Shown here: positions 1 through 9,168 of the stretch, one piece after another | Numbering within the stretch: the first letter of the stretch is position 1 | Layout: each line of letters begins with the position of its first letter | Assembly: GCA_947502975.1 (NCBI GenBank) | Contig: CANNBV010000005.1 | Span: forward strand, 124,001-188,000 | Direction: 5' to 3' | DNA from: an uncultured Flavobacteriaceae bacterium | GTDB taxonomy: Bacteria > Bacteroidota > Bacteroidia > Flavobacteriales > Flavobacteriaceae | Length of the DNA stretch: 64,000 nucleotides | Translations under genes and position numbers: made by a program | Notes under the pieces: model-generated | What the model was told of the DNA's origin: nothing | Databases searched by the model: none | The model's input: only the letters and a program-made list of their open reading frames with translations

Positions 1-1
1 C

Positions 2-1354
2 AGACGTTTGGTTGATATTTCTAAAATTCAATATTCGGTTTTAGATGAAGCTGATGAAATGTTAAACATGGGTTTCAAAGAGGATATCACTGATATTTTA
101 TCGCATACGCCAACAGATAAAAGCACGTGGCTATTTTCGGCTACTATGCCTCGCGAAGTGGCTTCTATTGCTAAAAACTTTATGCATAATCCACAGGAAA
201 TTACTGTTGGAAATAAAAATGAAAGTACGAGTCAAGTATCTCACGAATATTATTTGGTGAATGCTAGGGATCGCTATCAAGCTTTAAAACGTTTAGCAGA
301 TGCGAATCCTGATATTTTTTCTGTGATTTTCTGTAGAACAAAACGTGACACTCAAAAAGTGGCAGAACGTTTAATTGAAGATGGTTATAGTGCTGGTGCG
401 CTACATGGTGACTTAAGTCAGAATCAGCGTGATTTGGTTATGAAATCCTTTAGAAACAAGCAAATACAAATGTTGGTGGCTACTGATGTTGCTGCTCGTG
501 GTATTGACGTAGATGATGTTACACACGTTATTAATTACCAATTACCTGACGAGATTGAAACCTACACACACCGTTCTGGTAGAACTGGGCGTGCTGGTAA
601 AACTGGGGTTTCTATGGTAATTGTTTCTAAAAGTGAGGTGCGCAAGATTAAAAGTATTGAGCGCATTATTAAGAAGCAGTTTACCAAAAAAGAGATTCCA
701 AATGGTATGGAAATTTGCGAAGTGCAATTGATGTCTTTAGCAAATAAAGTGCATAATACTGAAGTAAACCATGATATTGATGCCTATTTAGGAGATATTA
801 ATACCTTATTTGAGGACACGAGTAAGGAAGAATTGATTAAGAAATTCTTTTCGGTAGAGTTCACTAGGTTTTATAATTACTATCAGAAAGCGCTAGATTT
901 AAATATTTCAACATCTAATGATGACCATAAAGATTCTGGAAATTCTGTACGTTATTTTATAAACGTTGGAAAAAAGGATGGTTTTGATTGGATGAGCCTT
1001 AAAGACTTCCTAAAAGAAGTGTTAGAACTTGGCCAAGACGATGTGTTTAAGGTTGAAGCCAAGGATACATTTTCATTTTTTAATACAGAAAAAGAACAAC
1101 AGGAGAAAATATTAAGCTTTTTTACCGACTATAAATATAACGGACGCTTTGTAAATGTTGAAGTTTCTGAAAAGAGAAGAGGCGGTGGACGACGTGATAG
1201 AAACCGAGGAAGACGTCGCGATGATAGAAGAAGTGGCTCTGGCTCTAATTCTGGTAATAAAGGCGGACGTAGAAGTGATAATAAATCTAAATCTAGACGC
1301 TCTAATAAATCAGGTGATTTTGCGAGTTCTAGACCACGACGATCTAGACGTTAA
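2..1354 (+). CDS. DEAD/DEAH-box RNA helicase, C-terminal part (5' truncated by window edge)
   Basis: ATP-dependent RNA helicase acting on RNA structure in ribosome assembly or mRNA turnover. The frame is open to the left edge, so the start and the Q and Walker A motifs lie outside the window. Visible parts in order are the DEAD box (about residue 15 of the fragment), the FSATMP motif III, the helicase C domain with a DVAARGIDV segment and motif VI HRSGRTGRAG, a DbpA-like RNA-binding domain (roughly residues 330-400) and a basic Arg/Gly/Ser-rich tail. The DbpA-like domain plus tail is the layout of the DbpA/CsdA-type helicases common in Bacteroidota. A strong terminator follows immediately. 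The family call is secure; the exact paralog is not. Confidence 0.93.
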   Translation, partial: RRLVDISKIQYSVLDEADEMLNMGFKEDITDILSHTPTDKSTWLFSATMPREVASIAKNFMHNPQEITVGNKNESTSQVSHEYYLVNARDRYQALKRLADANPDIFSVIFCRTKRDTQKVAERLIEDGYSAGALHGDLSQNQRDLVMKSFRNKQIQMLVATDVAARGIDVDDVTHVINYQLPDEIETYTHRSGRTGRAGKTGVSMVIVSKSEVRKIKSIERIIKKQFTKKEIPNGMEICEVQLMSLANKVHNTEVNHDIDAYLGDINTLFEDTSKEELIKKFFSVEFTRFYNYYQKALDLNISTSNDDHKDSGNSVRYFINVGKKDGFDWMSLKDFLKEVLELGQDDVFKVEAKDTFSFFNTEKEQQEKILSFFTDYKYNGRFVNVEVSEKRRGGGRRDRNRGRRRDDRRSGSGSNSGNKGGRRSDNKSKSRRSNKSGDFASSRPRRSRR

Positions 1355-1367
1355 ACACTAAAAATAG

Positions 1368-1421
1368 ATTAACAAAAAGCATTTTATCTATGTATTTAGG
1401 TATGCTTTTTGTTAATTTTTA
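1368..1421 (+). terminator. Rho-independent terminator after the DEAD-box helicase gene
   Basis: A 14-bp perfect stem (ATTAACAAAAAGCA at 1368-1381 pairing with 1403-1416) encloses a loop of about 21 nt and runs into a T tract at 1416-1420. It lies 14 nt after the helicase stop codon. Confidence 0.85.
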
Positions 1422-1501
1422 GTCAAATTAAACCGGTTACACTCACATGTTACTGTTTTGTTTAGTATTTTTATAACCTATTAATAGTGATACCCGCATC
1501 C

Positions 1502-2278
1502 ATGAAACGCTTTTTAAGCATCTTTATTTTTTTGTTGATCTCTGCTTTTGCAATGGGTCAAGATGATGATGCTAAGGCTATAGGTGTTGTTGTAGATGCA
1601 TCTAATGACAAGCCTTTAGAAAGTGTAAATATTGTTAATCTAAATCAGGTTAAGGGTACCACAACCAATGATAAAGGTGAGTTTGCTATTACTGCAAAGG
1701 TTAATGATACGCTTCATTTTTCTTTTTTAGGTTTCAAATCGATAAAAGTTAGAGTGACCAATGATTGGCTAAAATTTGGTAGTTCTAAAATTGAGCTAAC
1801 TGAATTGGCTTTAGCATTAGAAAAAGTTGTTGTAAATCAATTGAAACTTACGGGTTATTTGGAGGTGGATATTAAACAAGTCCCTCAAATAAATGATAAT
1901 TACCGCTACCAAATTGCTGGATTATCAAAAGGTTATGAAGCTGGTAAGAAATCTGGTTTAACCAAAGTAATAGGTTCTATTTTTAACCCTGCTGATTTTT
2001 TACATCGTATGTTCGGAAAAAAACCAAACGAGCTTCGGAAACTTAAAAAGATGAAGCAAGATGATGAGATTAGAAATTTATTAGCTTCTCGTTTTGATAG
2101 AGAAATGCTCACCGCACTTTTAAAAGTTGATCGTGTAGATTTAGATGAGATTGTTAGTCAGTGTGACTATTCTAAAGGTTTTATACAAACCGCAAATGAC
2201 TTACAGATACTTGACGCTATTAGCGAATGTTACGAAGAGTATAAAGTTTTAAGTAATCGACGAAAGGATCGTATTTAA
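1502..2278 (+). CDS. Secreted protein with carboxypeptidase-regulatory-like (CarbopepD_reg_2) domain
   Basis: The function is unknown. The protein starts with a typical signal peptide (MKRFLSIFIFLLISAFAMGQ) if translated from the ATG at 1502. A GTG five codons upstream (1487) is possible but would put extra residues before the signal peptide. Residues about 30-110 match the beta-sandwich carboxypeptidase-regulatory-like fold that Bacteroidota attach to outer-membrane and periplasmic proteins (VVDASNDKPLESVNIV, GTTTNDKGEFAI). The remainder, about residues 115-258, is charged and helical with no recognised domain. It stands alone between a terminator and convergent genes. It is probably a periplasmic or outer-membrane-associated protein. 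Confidence 0.8.
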   Translation: MKRFLSIFIFLLISAFAMGQDDDAKAIGVVVDASNDKPLESVNIVNLNQVKGTTTNDKGEFAITAKVNDTLHFSFLGFKSIKVRVTNDWLKFGSSKIELTELALALEKVVVNQLKLTGYLEVDIKQVPQINDNYRYQIAGLSKGYEAGKKSGLTKVIGSIFNPADFLHRMFGKKPNELRKLKKMKQDDEIRNLLASRFDREMLTALLKVDRVDLDEIVSQCDYSKGFIQTANDLQILDAISECYEEYKVLSNRRKDRI

Positions 2279-2286
2279 ATACGCTT

Positions 2287-2661
2287 CTATTTCTGAGAAT
2301 GTAACGCAACTCGGTTTCCTTCGGTATCAATAAACACTCCCATAAACCCATGTTCAGGAGATATTTCAGTTTTAGATTGATAGATTTTTCCTCCTGCAGC
2401 TTCTACCCTATCTAACTCTTGTTGTACATCATCACTCATAAAATACACCAAAGTACCTTCTTCACTAGGAACGTATGATTCTTGCTTTATTAAAGAACCT
2501 GCTGCGCCTTCTTTTCCTTCGGAAAACGGAAACCATCCCATTAAAATACCTCCAAAATCCTGAACCTTTATTTCTATATTAAATACAGTTTCATAAAAAG
2601 ATGTTGCTCTGTCCATATCTGTCACTGGAATTTCAAACCAGCCTACCATATTTCGTTTCAT
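2287..2661 (-). CDS. VOC (glyoxalase/bleomycin-resistance fold) family protein
   Basis: A 124-residue protein with the beta-alpha-beta-beta-beta pattern of vicinal-oxygen-chelate proteins. It opens with a GWFEIPVTDMDRATSFYE motif and ends with GFMGVFIDTEGNRVALHS, which carries the usual C-terminal metal-side Glu and His. This short single-module form is normally cytoplasmic and dimeric. The substrate cannot be told from sequence. It reads convergently to the upstream secreted protein and is 29 bp downstream of trmH on the same strand, so the two may be co-transcribed. Confidence 0.85.
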   Translation of the reverse strand: MKRNMVGWFEIPVTDMDRATSFYETVFNIEIKVQDFGGILMGWFPFSEGKEGAAGSLIKQESYVPSEEGTLVYFMSDDVQQELDRVEAAGGKIYQSKTEISPEHGFMGVFIDTEGNRVALHSQK

Positions 2662-2690
2662 ATCAATACGTTATTTAATTTTAAAGATAA

Positions 2691-3350
2691 TTAATTTTTC
2701 GTTTGATAAAATCGCTCCACAATATCATCATAACTTTTAATTGTTTTTTTACACCAATCCAAACGCTTTTCGAGCTGCTCTTCTTTAGATAGTTGCCAAT
2801 CAATTTCAGTAGTTTTCAATTTACTTGTAACATGTTGCAGAATAATTGCAGCAGATACCGAAATGTTTAAACTCTCTGTAAATCCAACCATTGGAATTTT
2901 CAAAAAGCAATCTGCTGAATTTAAAACCTCATCAGACAATCCTTCCGTTTCTCTTCCGAAGAAAAAACAAGACTTTTTAGATACATCAAAATCTTCTAAA
3001 TTACAATCATTTCTATGTGGTGTAGTTGCTACAATTTGGTAGCCCTGCTGTTTTAAACCTTTGATGCAAGATTTTATGGAGCTATACCTATTTAAGTCCA
3101 CCCATTTTTGTGCGCCCATAGCTATTTCTCTATCAATACGTTTCGTATTTTGTTCTTCAACAATACTCACCTCTTGGATACCAAATACATCACAGCTACG
3201 AATTACGGCGCTTGTGTTATGCAATTGATACACATCTTCTGTAGCTACTGTAAAGTGCTTGGTGCGTTGTGCCAGTACTTTATGAAACTTAGTTCTGCGA
3301 TTTTCAGTTAAATAAGACTCTAAATGATGTAATAAATCTTGCTCACTCAT
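2691..3350 (-). CDS. trmH: tRNA (guanosine-2'-O-)-methyltransferase, TrmH family (SPOUT)
   Basis: An RNA 2'-O-ribose methyltransferase using S-adenosylmethionine. The SPOUT trefoil-knot signature is visible: NTSAVIRSCDVFGIQEV near residue 45, FFFGRETEGLS around residue 130, and the knot segment KIPMVGFTESLNISVSAA near residues 150-168 with the conserved Asn and Ser. The length of 219 aa fits TrmH, which methylates G18 in tRNA, and the C-terminal basic helix region is present. It is divergent from the TPR gene across a 44-bp gap that must hold both promoters. Another SpoU-family rRNA methylase is the main alternative. Confidence 0.88.
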   Translation of the reverse strand: MSEQDLLHHLESYLTENRRTKFHKVLAQRTKHFTVATEDVYQLHNTSAVIRSCDVFGIQEVSIVEEQNTKRIDREIAMGAQKWVDLNRYSSIKSCIKGLKQQGYQIVATTPHRNDCNLEDFDVSKKSCFFFGRETEGLSDEVLNSADCFLKIPMVGFTESLNISVSAAIILQHVTSKLKTTEIDWQLSKEEQLEKRLDWCKKTIKSYDDIVERFYQTKN

Positions 3351-3394
3351 TTAATTCAATTATATTTAGCACATAAAGATACAAATCACTGACT

Positions 3395-4618
3395 ATGATT
3401 CATCTTAACATATCTCTCTTTACCCTATTTTTATTGTTTTTTAATCTTGGAATTTCTCAAAATAAAGAACGTTCTAGACTAGAACAAGATATTGAAAACT
3501 CTGGTTTTTATATTCCAGAAAACGAAACCAATGACACTAAGGTTGCGCTACTAGGGCAACACATACAAAATGCTATTATTGAAAGTAACTCTTGTGATTT
3601 TATGACACTTTTTGACACCAAGGGTTTTGGATCATTGGTAACTAAAAGCACCATAAATAATCATAAAATTAAAGCATATAGAGAAGGGTTTCTTAAAGGA
3701 TTCATCTCTAACATAAACGCATTTCCAAAGAAAATAATTGCAGAGGTTGAAGCAGGTAGTTATTACGATTTTGTAAATTATAGCTATAGCTCCGAATCCA
3801 GTACATATCATATGCTATTTAGAATTTACTCGGCAGATACAGGCATAAACTATCACCAATACAGAGTGTCTCAATGCAACGGAAAATTCACTTTTAATGA
3901 TATTTATGTCTATTTAACGGGTGAAGAACTAAGCAAAACATTACAGCGTTTTTATTTGTACAATATGCCTAAAAAAAGTTTACTTGATTTTTTTGGAAAA
4001 AATAATATACATGAATTTTTAAAACTTGTTGATGGTGTAAATTTTTATAATCAAGGGGAGTTTAAAAAAGCATATCATAACATGGATATGTTGAAGGGTG
4101 ATTTAAAAAATGATAAATTTGTTTTAGTAGTAAAGGCGGTTTGCGCTTCAAACTTAAGCGATGATATTTATAAAAAATCTATTAAAAATATAATAAGCGC
4201 CTATCCTGATGACGCTACTCTTTACCTCAGTCAAATAGACTATTATTTATTAAATGAAGACTATCATATGGCATTATCTCTGCTTGAAAAACTCAAAGAA
4301 GATACAAGCGACGATTTTTTAGAGTTATTAATGGGAAATGTAGAGTTTCAAAGAATGGACTATGAGAAGGCACTAAAACATTTTAAAACTATTACAAAAG
4401 AATATCCTGACCTTTTCGATGGGCATTCCTCTATGCTAACTTGCCTATCATTACTTAAAAAGTTTGATGAATGTATAAAAGTATTAACTACTTTAGTTGA
4501 AAATGGTTATGCAAAAACTGACGTTATAGGTTTTGTTGAAGAAACTGATGACTATAATGAGAATATTTTAAAAGATTTGGCTGCTTCTGAGGCTTTTAAA
4601 AAATGGAAAGATATATAG
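3395..4618 (+). CDS. Secreted TPR-repeat protein of unknown function
   Basis: A 407-aa protein with an N-terminal signal peptide ending near NLGISQ. The N-terminal half (about 30-190) is an unrecognised alpha/beta region. The C-terminal half (about 215-380) contains degenerate tetratricopeptide helices such as ATLYLSQIDYYLLNEDYHMAL and LMGNVEFQRMDYEKALKHF, typical of protein-interaction scaffolds in the periplasm. Its stop codon is 2 bp before the sirtuin ATG at 4621, so the two genes are probably translationally coupled. No enzymatic residues are evident. Confidence 0.75.
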   Translation: MIHLNISLFTLFLLFFNLGISQNKERSRLEQDIENSGFYIPENETNDTKVALLGQHIQNAIIESNSCDFMTLFDTKGFGSLVTKSTINNHKIKAYREGFLKGFISNINAFPKKIIAEVEAGSYYDFVNYSYSSESSTYHMLFRIYSADTGINYHQYRVSQCNGKFTFNDIYVYLTGEELSKTLQRFYLYNMPKKSLLDFFGKNNIHEFLKLVDGVNFYNQGEFKKAYHNMDMLKGDLKNDKFVLVVKAVCASNLSDDIYKKSIKNIISAYPDDATLYLSQIDYYLLNEDYHMALSLLEKLKEDTSDDFLELLMGNVEFQRMDYEKALKHFKTITKEYPDLFDGHSSMLTCLSLLKKFDECIKVLTTLVENGYAKTDVIGFVEETDDYNENILKDLAASEAFKKWKDI

Positions 4619-4620
4619 GT

Positions 4621-5298
4621 ATGAAACATTTAGTAGTACTTACTGGAGCTGGTATGAGTGCCGAAAGTGGTGTAAAAACCTTTAGAGATGCTGATGGTTT
4701 ATGGGAAGGACACGATGTGATGGAGGTTGCTACACCACAAGGTTTTGCTAATAACCCTGAATTAGTACTAGATTTTTATAACCAACGCAGAAAACAATTG
4801 TTTGAAGTGAAACCTAACCAAGCGCATGTTGATTTAGCTGAACTAGAAAACAACTTTAAGATTACTATAATTACTCAAAATGTTGATGATTTGCATGAAC
4901 GTGCTGGAAGTACAAATGTGATACATTTACATGGTGAATTACTAAAAGTAAGAAGCACTTATGATGACAATGATGTTCAGGATTGGAAAACAGATTTAAT
5001 TCTAGGTGATGTTTGTAAAAAAGGATATCAATTACGTCCACATATTGTCTGGTTTGGTGAGGATGTTCCTCTCATTGAAAAAGCAGCACATATTTGTGAA
5101 ACAGCAGATATTTTATTGATTATTGGTACTTCAATGCAAGTATATCCTGCAGCAGGATTGATGCACTATGCACCTACAGAAACACCTATGTATTTTATAG
5201 ACCCAAAACCCAATATTGAAAGCAGTGAGCGGTTGACTGTAATTCCAGAAGTTGCTACGTTAGGGATGAAGAAGTTCATGGAAATACTTAAACCATAG
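4621..5298 (+). CDS. cobB: NAD-dependent protein deacylase (sirtuin, CobB-like)
   Basis: Removes acyl groups from lysine side chains using NAD+. Motifs seen are the NAD-binding TGAGMSAESGVKTFRDADGLW (residues 8-28), the TQNVDDLHERAG segment, catalytic His in HLHGE (about residue 104), and GTSMQVYPAA. The FYNQRR stretch supplies the Tyr/Arg pair typical of desuccinylase/demalonylase class III sirtuins. The zinc-ribbon region holds only one cysteine (GDVCKKG) instead of two CxxC pairs, so zinc binding is probably lost. The start was set at 4621, just after the upstream TPR stop; a start at 4603 would overlap that gene by 16 bp. Confidence 0.9.
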   Translation: MKHLVVLTGAGMSAESGVKTFRDADGLWEGHDVMEVATPQGFANNPELVLDFYNQRRKQLFEVKPNQAHVDLAELENNFKITIITQNVDDLHERAGSTNVIHLHGELLKVRSTYDDNDVQDWKTDLILGDVCKKGYQLRPHIVWFGEDVPLIEKAAHICETADILLIIGTSMQVYPAAGLMHYAPTETPMYFIDPKPNIESSERLTVIPEVATLGMKKFMEILKP

Positions 5299-5305
5299 CT
5301 TTATA

Positions 5306-5728
5306 TTAATTTTCCTGTTTTATAGTTATATCTAAATCTTCTGTTCCTGCATAAAACACTACAATCTCAACAGGTGTATTACTCTCATTAATACCGTAGT
5401 GGATTTTATTTACTAATTCCACAATTACATCACCTTCATTAAGCAATAAAGTATTATTATCTACATCGACAACCTTTAACTTGCCCTTTAACATAACACC
5501 CGTATTGATAACAGGGTGAAAATGATTTGGCAATCTTGTTTTAGGCGGAATGGTAATTTTTAAAACTGTTATTTTTGGCTGACCAGAAGGATAATTTGGT
5601 AGAATATCTCCATTCCAACTATGTGTAGTTTCTTTTAATGTTTCAACTTTTACAGATGTTAATTGACTAGTTTTACATGATGTGTTTAAAATCAGTAGTA
5701 ACAGAGAAAGAATAAAAAATTTCTTCAT
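5306..5728 (-). CDS. Cupin-domain lipoprotein
   Basis: A 140-aa protein with a lipoprotein signal peptide (lipobox NTSC, Cys18), then a single cupin barrel from about residue 50 to 130. The barrel shows the metal-binding cupin motif 1 as PNHFHPVINTGVMLKGKL and motif 2 near GDVIVELVNKIHYGIN. It is expected to be anchored in the periplasm or outer membrane. Small secreted cupins of this type often have no assigned substrate, so no reaction is proposed. It is convergent with the sirtuin gene, with only 7 bp between stop codons. Confidence 0.8.
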   Translation of the reverse strand: MKKFFILSLLLLILNTSCKTSQLTSVKVETLKETTHSWNGDILPNYPSGQPKITVLKITIPPKTRLPNHFHPVINTGVMLKGKLKVVDVDNNTLLLNEGDVIVELVNKIHYGINESNTPVEIVVFYAGTEDLDITIKQEN

Positions 5729-5766
5729 TAAAAAAGAATTTAGAAAAGTTGCATTTATAAAACCAA

Positions 5767-8700
5767 TTATCGAATCAAACTAAAATGTCCTCTAAATACT
5801 TGTTTTGTTCCAGATGTATCTTCCAGATGTATTACATACCAATAATCATTAACAGGTAGTAGCTGTCCATTTATTGTACCGTTCCAACCGTTACCAGAAG
5901 CACTTAATTGTTTTATAAGCTTTCCATATCTATCATAGATAAAAACAGTAGTGTTTTGTGAATATAAATCACTCAAACCTCTAATATTCCATGTATCATT
6001 AATCCCATCACCATTTGGTGTAAAAAACTTAGGGAATCCCATTACAAAAACATCTACTGATACCGTCCCGCATCCATTAATATCTCTTACATACAGCGTA
6101 TGTTTTCCAGCTGATACATTCCTAAATATTGTTAAATTTTGAAAAGGGCCAAACTCGTTATCTATAGCATATTCATAGTCTCCAATACCTATATTTGAAT
6201 CATCAATTGATATGGTATTATTATCTGAAAGATCTTCAATTGTAATATCATCTTCAGTTATGGTTGAAACTCCTGATGCTTTTACTTCAAAAGTAACAGG
6301 GAAGGATTCACAACCTTCTGTGGAAGTTGCTATAACAGTATAAATATCTTCTTCAGACACAGTCGCAAATTCTGATGTGCTAATAACCATATTGCTAGAA
6401 TCTATCCATTCGTAACTATATGCCCCATTAGGGTTGAATGTATTTAAAGTAACTGAACCTCCATCTAAACAAAAAGTTTCAGATTGATCTACCTCGAATT
6501 CAGGTCTAGGATGTACAGTAAGTATTAAATTGGGACCTAAACCAAAACAATCGCCATTATCTTCACTTTCAACACGTACGTAGAGTGTTTCCGAAAAAGG
6601 TATTTCATTTGTATAATTTGTTAGTGTTGTAATTTCATTTTCTTCTAATTGTGCATCAGATAAACTCTTAAAATAATGCACCGTTAAATTCTGTCCAGTA
6701 GGAAACTGGTTAATAAAATCTTGGGAAACCGACGTTAAATCGAACTCATGAAATCCATCTGGGTCGGCATCATCATCACATTGTTCTATTTCTTGAATAA
6801 ATGTAGGCGATAATGCTGTTGTAGATACTTCTAAAGTTATTGTGGATATATCAAAACATCCTGTAATATTATTTTCTATACGACTATATATAACACTCGC
6901 TGTTTGATTATTAAAAGGTAAAGGCGTTAATGAACTTGCTCCTATTTGAGCATCAGCAACCGATAAATGGTAAGTAATTGTAAAATCATTTAAATTTTCA
7001 TTGGTAATAATAGCGTCTAGCTCATTCAAGTTAAAATCTGTAAATCCATCAGGGATACCATCTTCATCACAATTTCTAAAAATTACAATAGGTTCAACTT
7101 CTGGAAGTGGATTTACTCTTATGGCAAACTCTAAATCAGTATAACAACCTATGTTCAAAACATTTTCAATCCTAACAAAGATAGATTGCTCGTTAATTAT
7201 TGTATTTTGAAAGGTTTGTGGTGTAGCAATTGCTGTGGTTCTAGCTGAATCTTCATAATACATAAAATTGAAATCTGCCATGTTACTTCCATTTAATAAA
7301 AAAGCTTCCATTGCAGTTAAATCAAAGACATCTAGCCCATTGGTATTATCACCATCCACCATAGAATCACATACTTCAAGAGGTGTAATATCACTAGGAG
7401 GTAGCGCATCTACTGTTTCATAAATAAAAATTTCTACTGCTAGTCTATTAATACTTTCGCAACTAGAAAGTGTTTGCGTCGCATAATAAATTGTGTTATT
7501 CATTAAGGGTGTTGTAATATCTAAAACCGCACCTCCTATATTAGAATCGTACCAGATAATATCAGTTCCTGTGATAGTTACATCTGCTAATGTAGCCACT
7601 TCAAAATCACAAAACTCTTGAACAGTATTTCCTGTTGGTGTAGGTGTACTTAAAACTGTCACCGTCACAGCAGTTCTATTGGTAGTTGTACACCCATTAT
7701 TGGTTGCATCTACATAATATGTGGTCGTAGCATTTAGCACTGCAGTAGTATATGATGAACCTGTAGATATTGCCATACCTCCAACAGGAACAGTATACCA
7801 ATTTATAGTACCTGCAGATGCTGTTGCATTAATTGTAGCTGCCTCATTTACACAAACTGTACTTCCCATAACGCTATCAATAGTTGGTATTGGGTTTACA
7901 ACAGCAGTTACTGGCGAACGCTGACCATTGAAACACCCATTTACAGAAGCCATAGCATAATAGCTTGTGGTAGCATTAAGAACTGGTGTATTAAACACAT
8001 CGCCAATAAATACTGGCACTGTTGCTATTGGACTATCAAACCAAGCTACATCACCTTCTGAGGATGTAGCCTCCAAAACAACACTTCCAGGGCCACAAAT
8101 AGCTGAAGGCGCTGTAGTACTTGTAATTTCTGGAATAGTAATACGTGTACTTGCTGAAATATCAAGAACGGGATCGCCTGGTGTTCCTCCGTATTCTACA
8201 ATGTAACCTTGTGGATGATAATCACTACCTGGGTTTAAATCTCCTGTGTTAGGTAAATCATTCCAAGACCCTCTATTTCCAATATTCGGGCTCGTAACAT
8301 GAGCATAATCTTCGTCACCAAACTGATTGGGTTCACCTACATTCCAATTAGCAAAATTAGGTGTTGTACCATTTGCTAGACCGTTCCAAAATATAGTGCC
8401 TGCTTCTGGACCTGTCATCCATCTCCATACACCTTCAGTTTGTTCATCACTACCTCCTATCCATCCTGCTCCAGCTGCTTGTTCTCCGGAAAGTTGTGCT
8501 TCTTCGACAGAAGTAATAGTTGCTAAGTAGCCTTTTAACCCAAAATAAGTTCTATTATCTGCCGCTATTCTAGCGCTTGACCAAGTAATACCCAAAGCAG
8601 GAACATATTCGTAATAATGATCTGTTGAGGGCAAATAGTTGGCGCTTCCAATAGTAAAAGAAAATAATTTTTCGCCTGGATTAGTATTTAATGTAGACTG

Positions 8701-9060
8701 GAACACCACATCATTTACTGCCGCTATCAAATCTACATAATCCATTGCTCCACCACCTACTCTGGCCATACTAAGTTTTCCCTCAGTTACATTCCAATTT
8801 GTTAGAATATTTGGGTGATTGCCAGTTAACAGCAAGACATCTTCTCCAGATGTATACCCTGTAGATATTTGAATAAAAAAGGCGTCTATTTGGGTATCGT
8901 CTGGGTCTATAATATCAAAACTTGTTGCAATATTAAGTTGATCTGTAGGACAATAGTTTTGATCTCCAGTAGCGCTGAGCGTTGGTGGTATATTTTGTGA
9001 CCAACCACGCATTACACCTAGAATAAAGCATATTATTAAAATCTTTTTCAAAGCAATCAC
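5767..9060 (-). CDS. Large secreted protein: C-type lectin domain, Ig-like repeats, T9SS type B sorting domain
   Basis: A protein of about 1,097 aa exported by the Sec and type IX (Por) systems. In order: signal peptide (…RGWSQ), an N-terminal segment, a C-type-lectin-like domain at about 145-290 (YYEYVPALGITWSSARIAA, AGWIGGSDEQTEGVWRWMTG, a WND motif), several Ig/PKD-like repeats each with SYYA/TYYV strands to about residue 960, and a gliding-motility/T9SS type B C-terminal domain (FFTPNGDGINDTWNI … DRYGKLI). It is probably a surface adhesin or glycan-binding protein. No ATG exists at the N-terminus: GTG at 9060 or TTG at 9051 must be used, and a TATTTTTG -7 box sits only a few bases upstream (9063-9070), so the mRNA may be nearly leaderless. 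Confidence 0.85.
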   Translation of the reverse strand: MIALKKILIICFILGVMRGWSQNIPPTLSATGDQNYCPTDQLNIATSFDIIDPDDTQIDAFFIQISTGYTSGEDVLLLTGNHPNILTNWNVTEGKLSMARVGGGAMDYVDLIAAVNDVVFQSTLNTNPGEKLFSFTIGSANYLPSTDHYYEYVPALGITWSSARIAADNRTYFGLKGYLATITSVEEAQLSGEQAAGAGWIGGSDEQTEGVWRWMTGPEAGTIFWNGLANGTTPNFANWNVGEPNQFGDEDYAHVTSPNIGNRGSWNDLPNTGDLNPGSDYHPQGYIVEYGGTPGDPVLDISASTRITIPEITSTTAPSAICGPGSVVLEATSSEGDVAWFDSPIATVPVFIGDVFNTPVLNATTSYYAMASVNGCFNGQRSPVTAVVNPIPTIDSVMGSTVCVNEAATINATASAGTINWYTVPVGGMAISTGSSYTTAVLNATTTYYVDATNNGCTTTNRTAVTVTVLSTPTPTGNTVQEFCDFEVATLADVTITGTDIIWYDSNIGGAVLDITTPLMNNTIYYATQTLSSCESINRLAVEIFIYETVDALPPSDITPLEVCDSMVDGDNTNGLDVFDLTAMEAFLLNGSNMADFNFMYYEDSARTTAIATPQTFQNTIINEQSIFVRIENVLNIGCYTDLEFAIRVNPLPEVEPIVIFRNCDEDGIPDGFTDFNLNELDAIITNENLNDFTITYHLSVADAQIGASSLTPLPFNNQTASVIYSRIENNITGCFDISTITLEVSTTALSPTFIQEIEQCDDDADPDGFHEFDLTSVSQDFINQFPTGQNLTVHYFKSLSDAQLEENEITTLTNYTNEIPFSETLYVRVESEDNGDCFGLGPNLILTVHPRPEFEVDQSETFCLDGGSVTLNTFNPNGAYSYEWIDSSNMVISTSEFATVSEEDIYTVIATSTEGCESFPVTFEVKASGVSTITEDDITIEDLSDNNTISIDDSNIGIGDYEYAIDNEFGPFQNLTIFRNVSAGKHTLYVRDINGCGTVSVDVFVMGFPKFFTPNGDGINDTWNIRGLSDLYSQNTTVFIYDRYGKLIKQLSASGNGWNGTINGQLLPVNDYWYVIHLEDTSGTKQVFRGHFSLIR

Positions 9061-9168
9061 TACAAAAATAGGTTAATACAATAGCTACTAAATGTAATAA
9101 TAAATCAGTTAACAACTCATAAAATTTAGCTATGACACCTTATTTGTTAGATTAACGTGCAAAATGTA

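Noticed and set aside
1155-1361. Plus-strand ORF overlapping the end of the helicase gene
   Set aside because: It is a frame-shifted reading of the repetitive Arg/Gly tail codons and shows no independent features.
8111-8636. C-type-lectin domain as the variable region of a diversity-generating retroelement
   Set aside because: No reverse transcriptase, template repeat or accessory gene lies nearby, and the domain is followed by ordinary Ig repeats and a T9SS tail.
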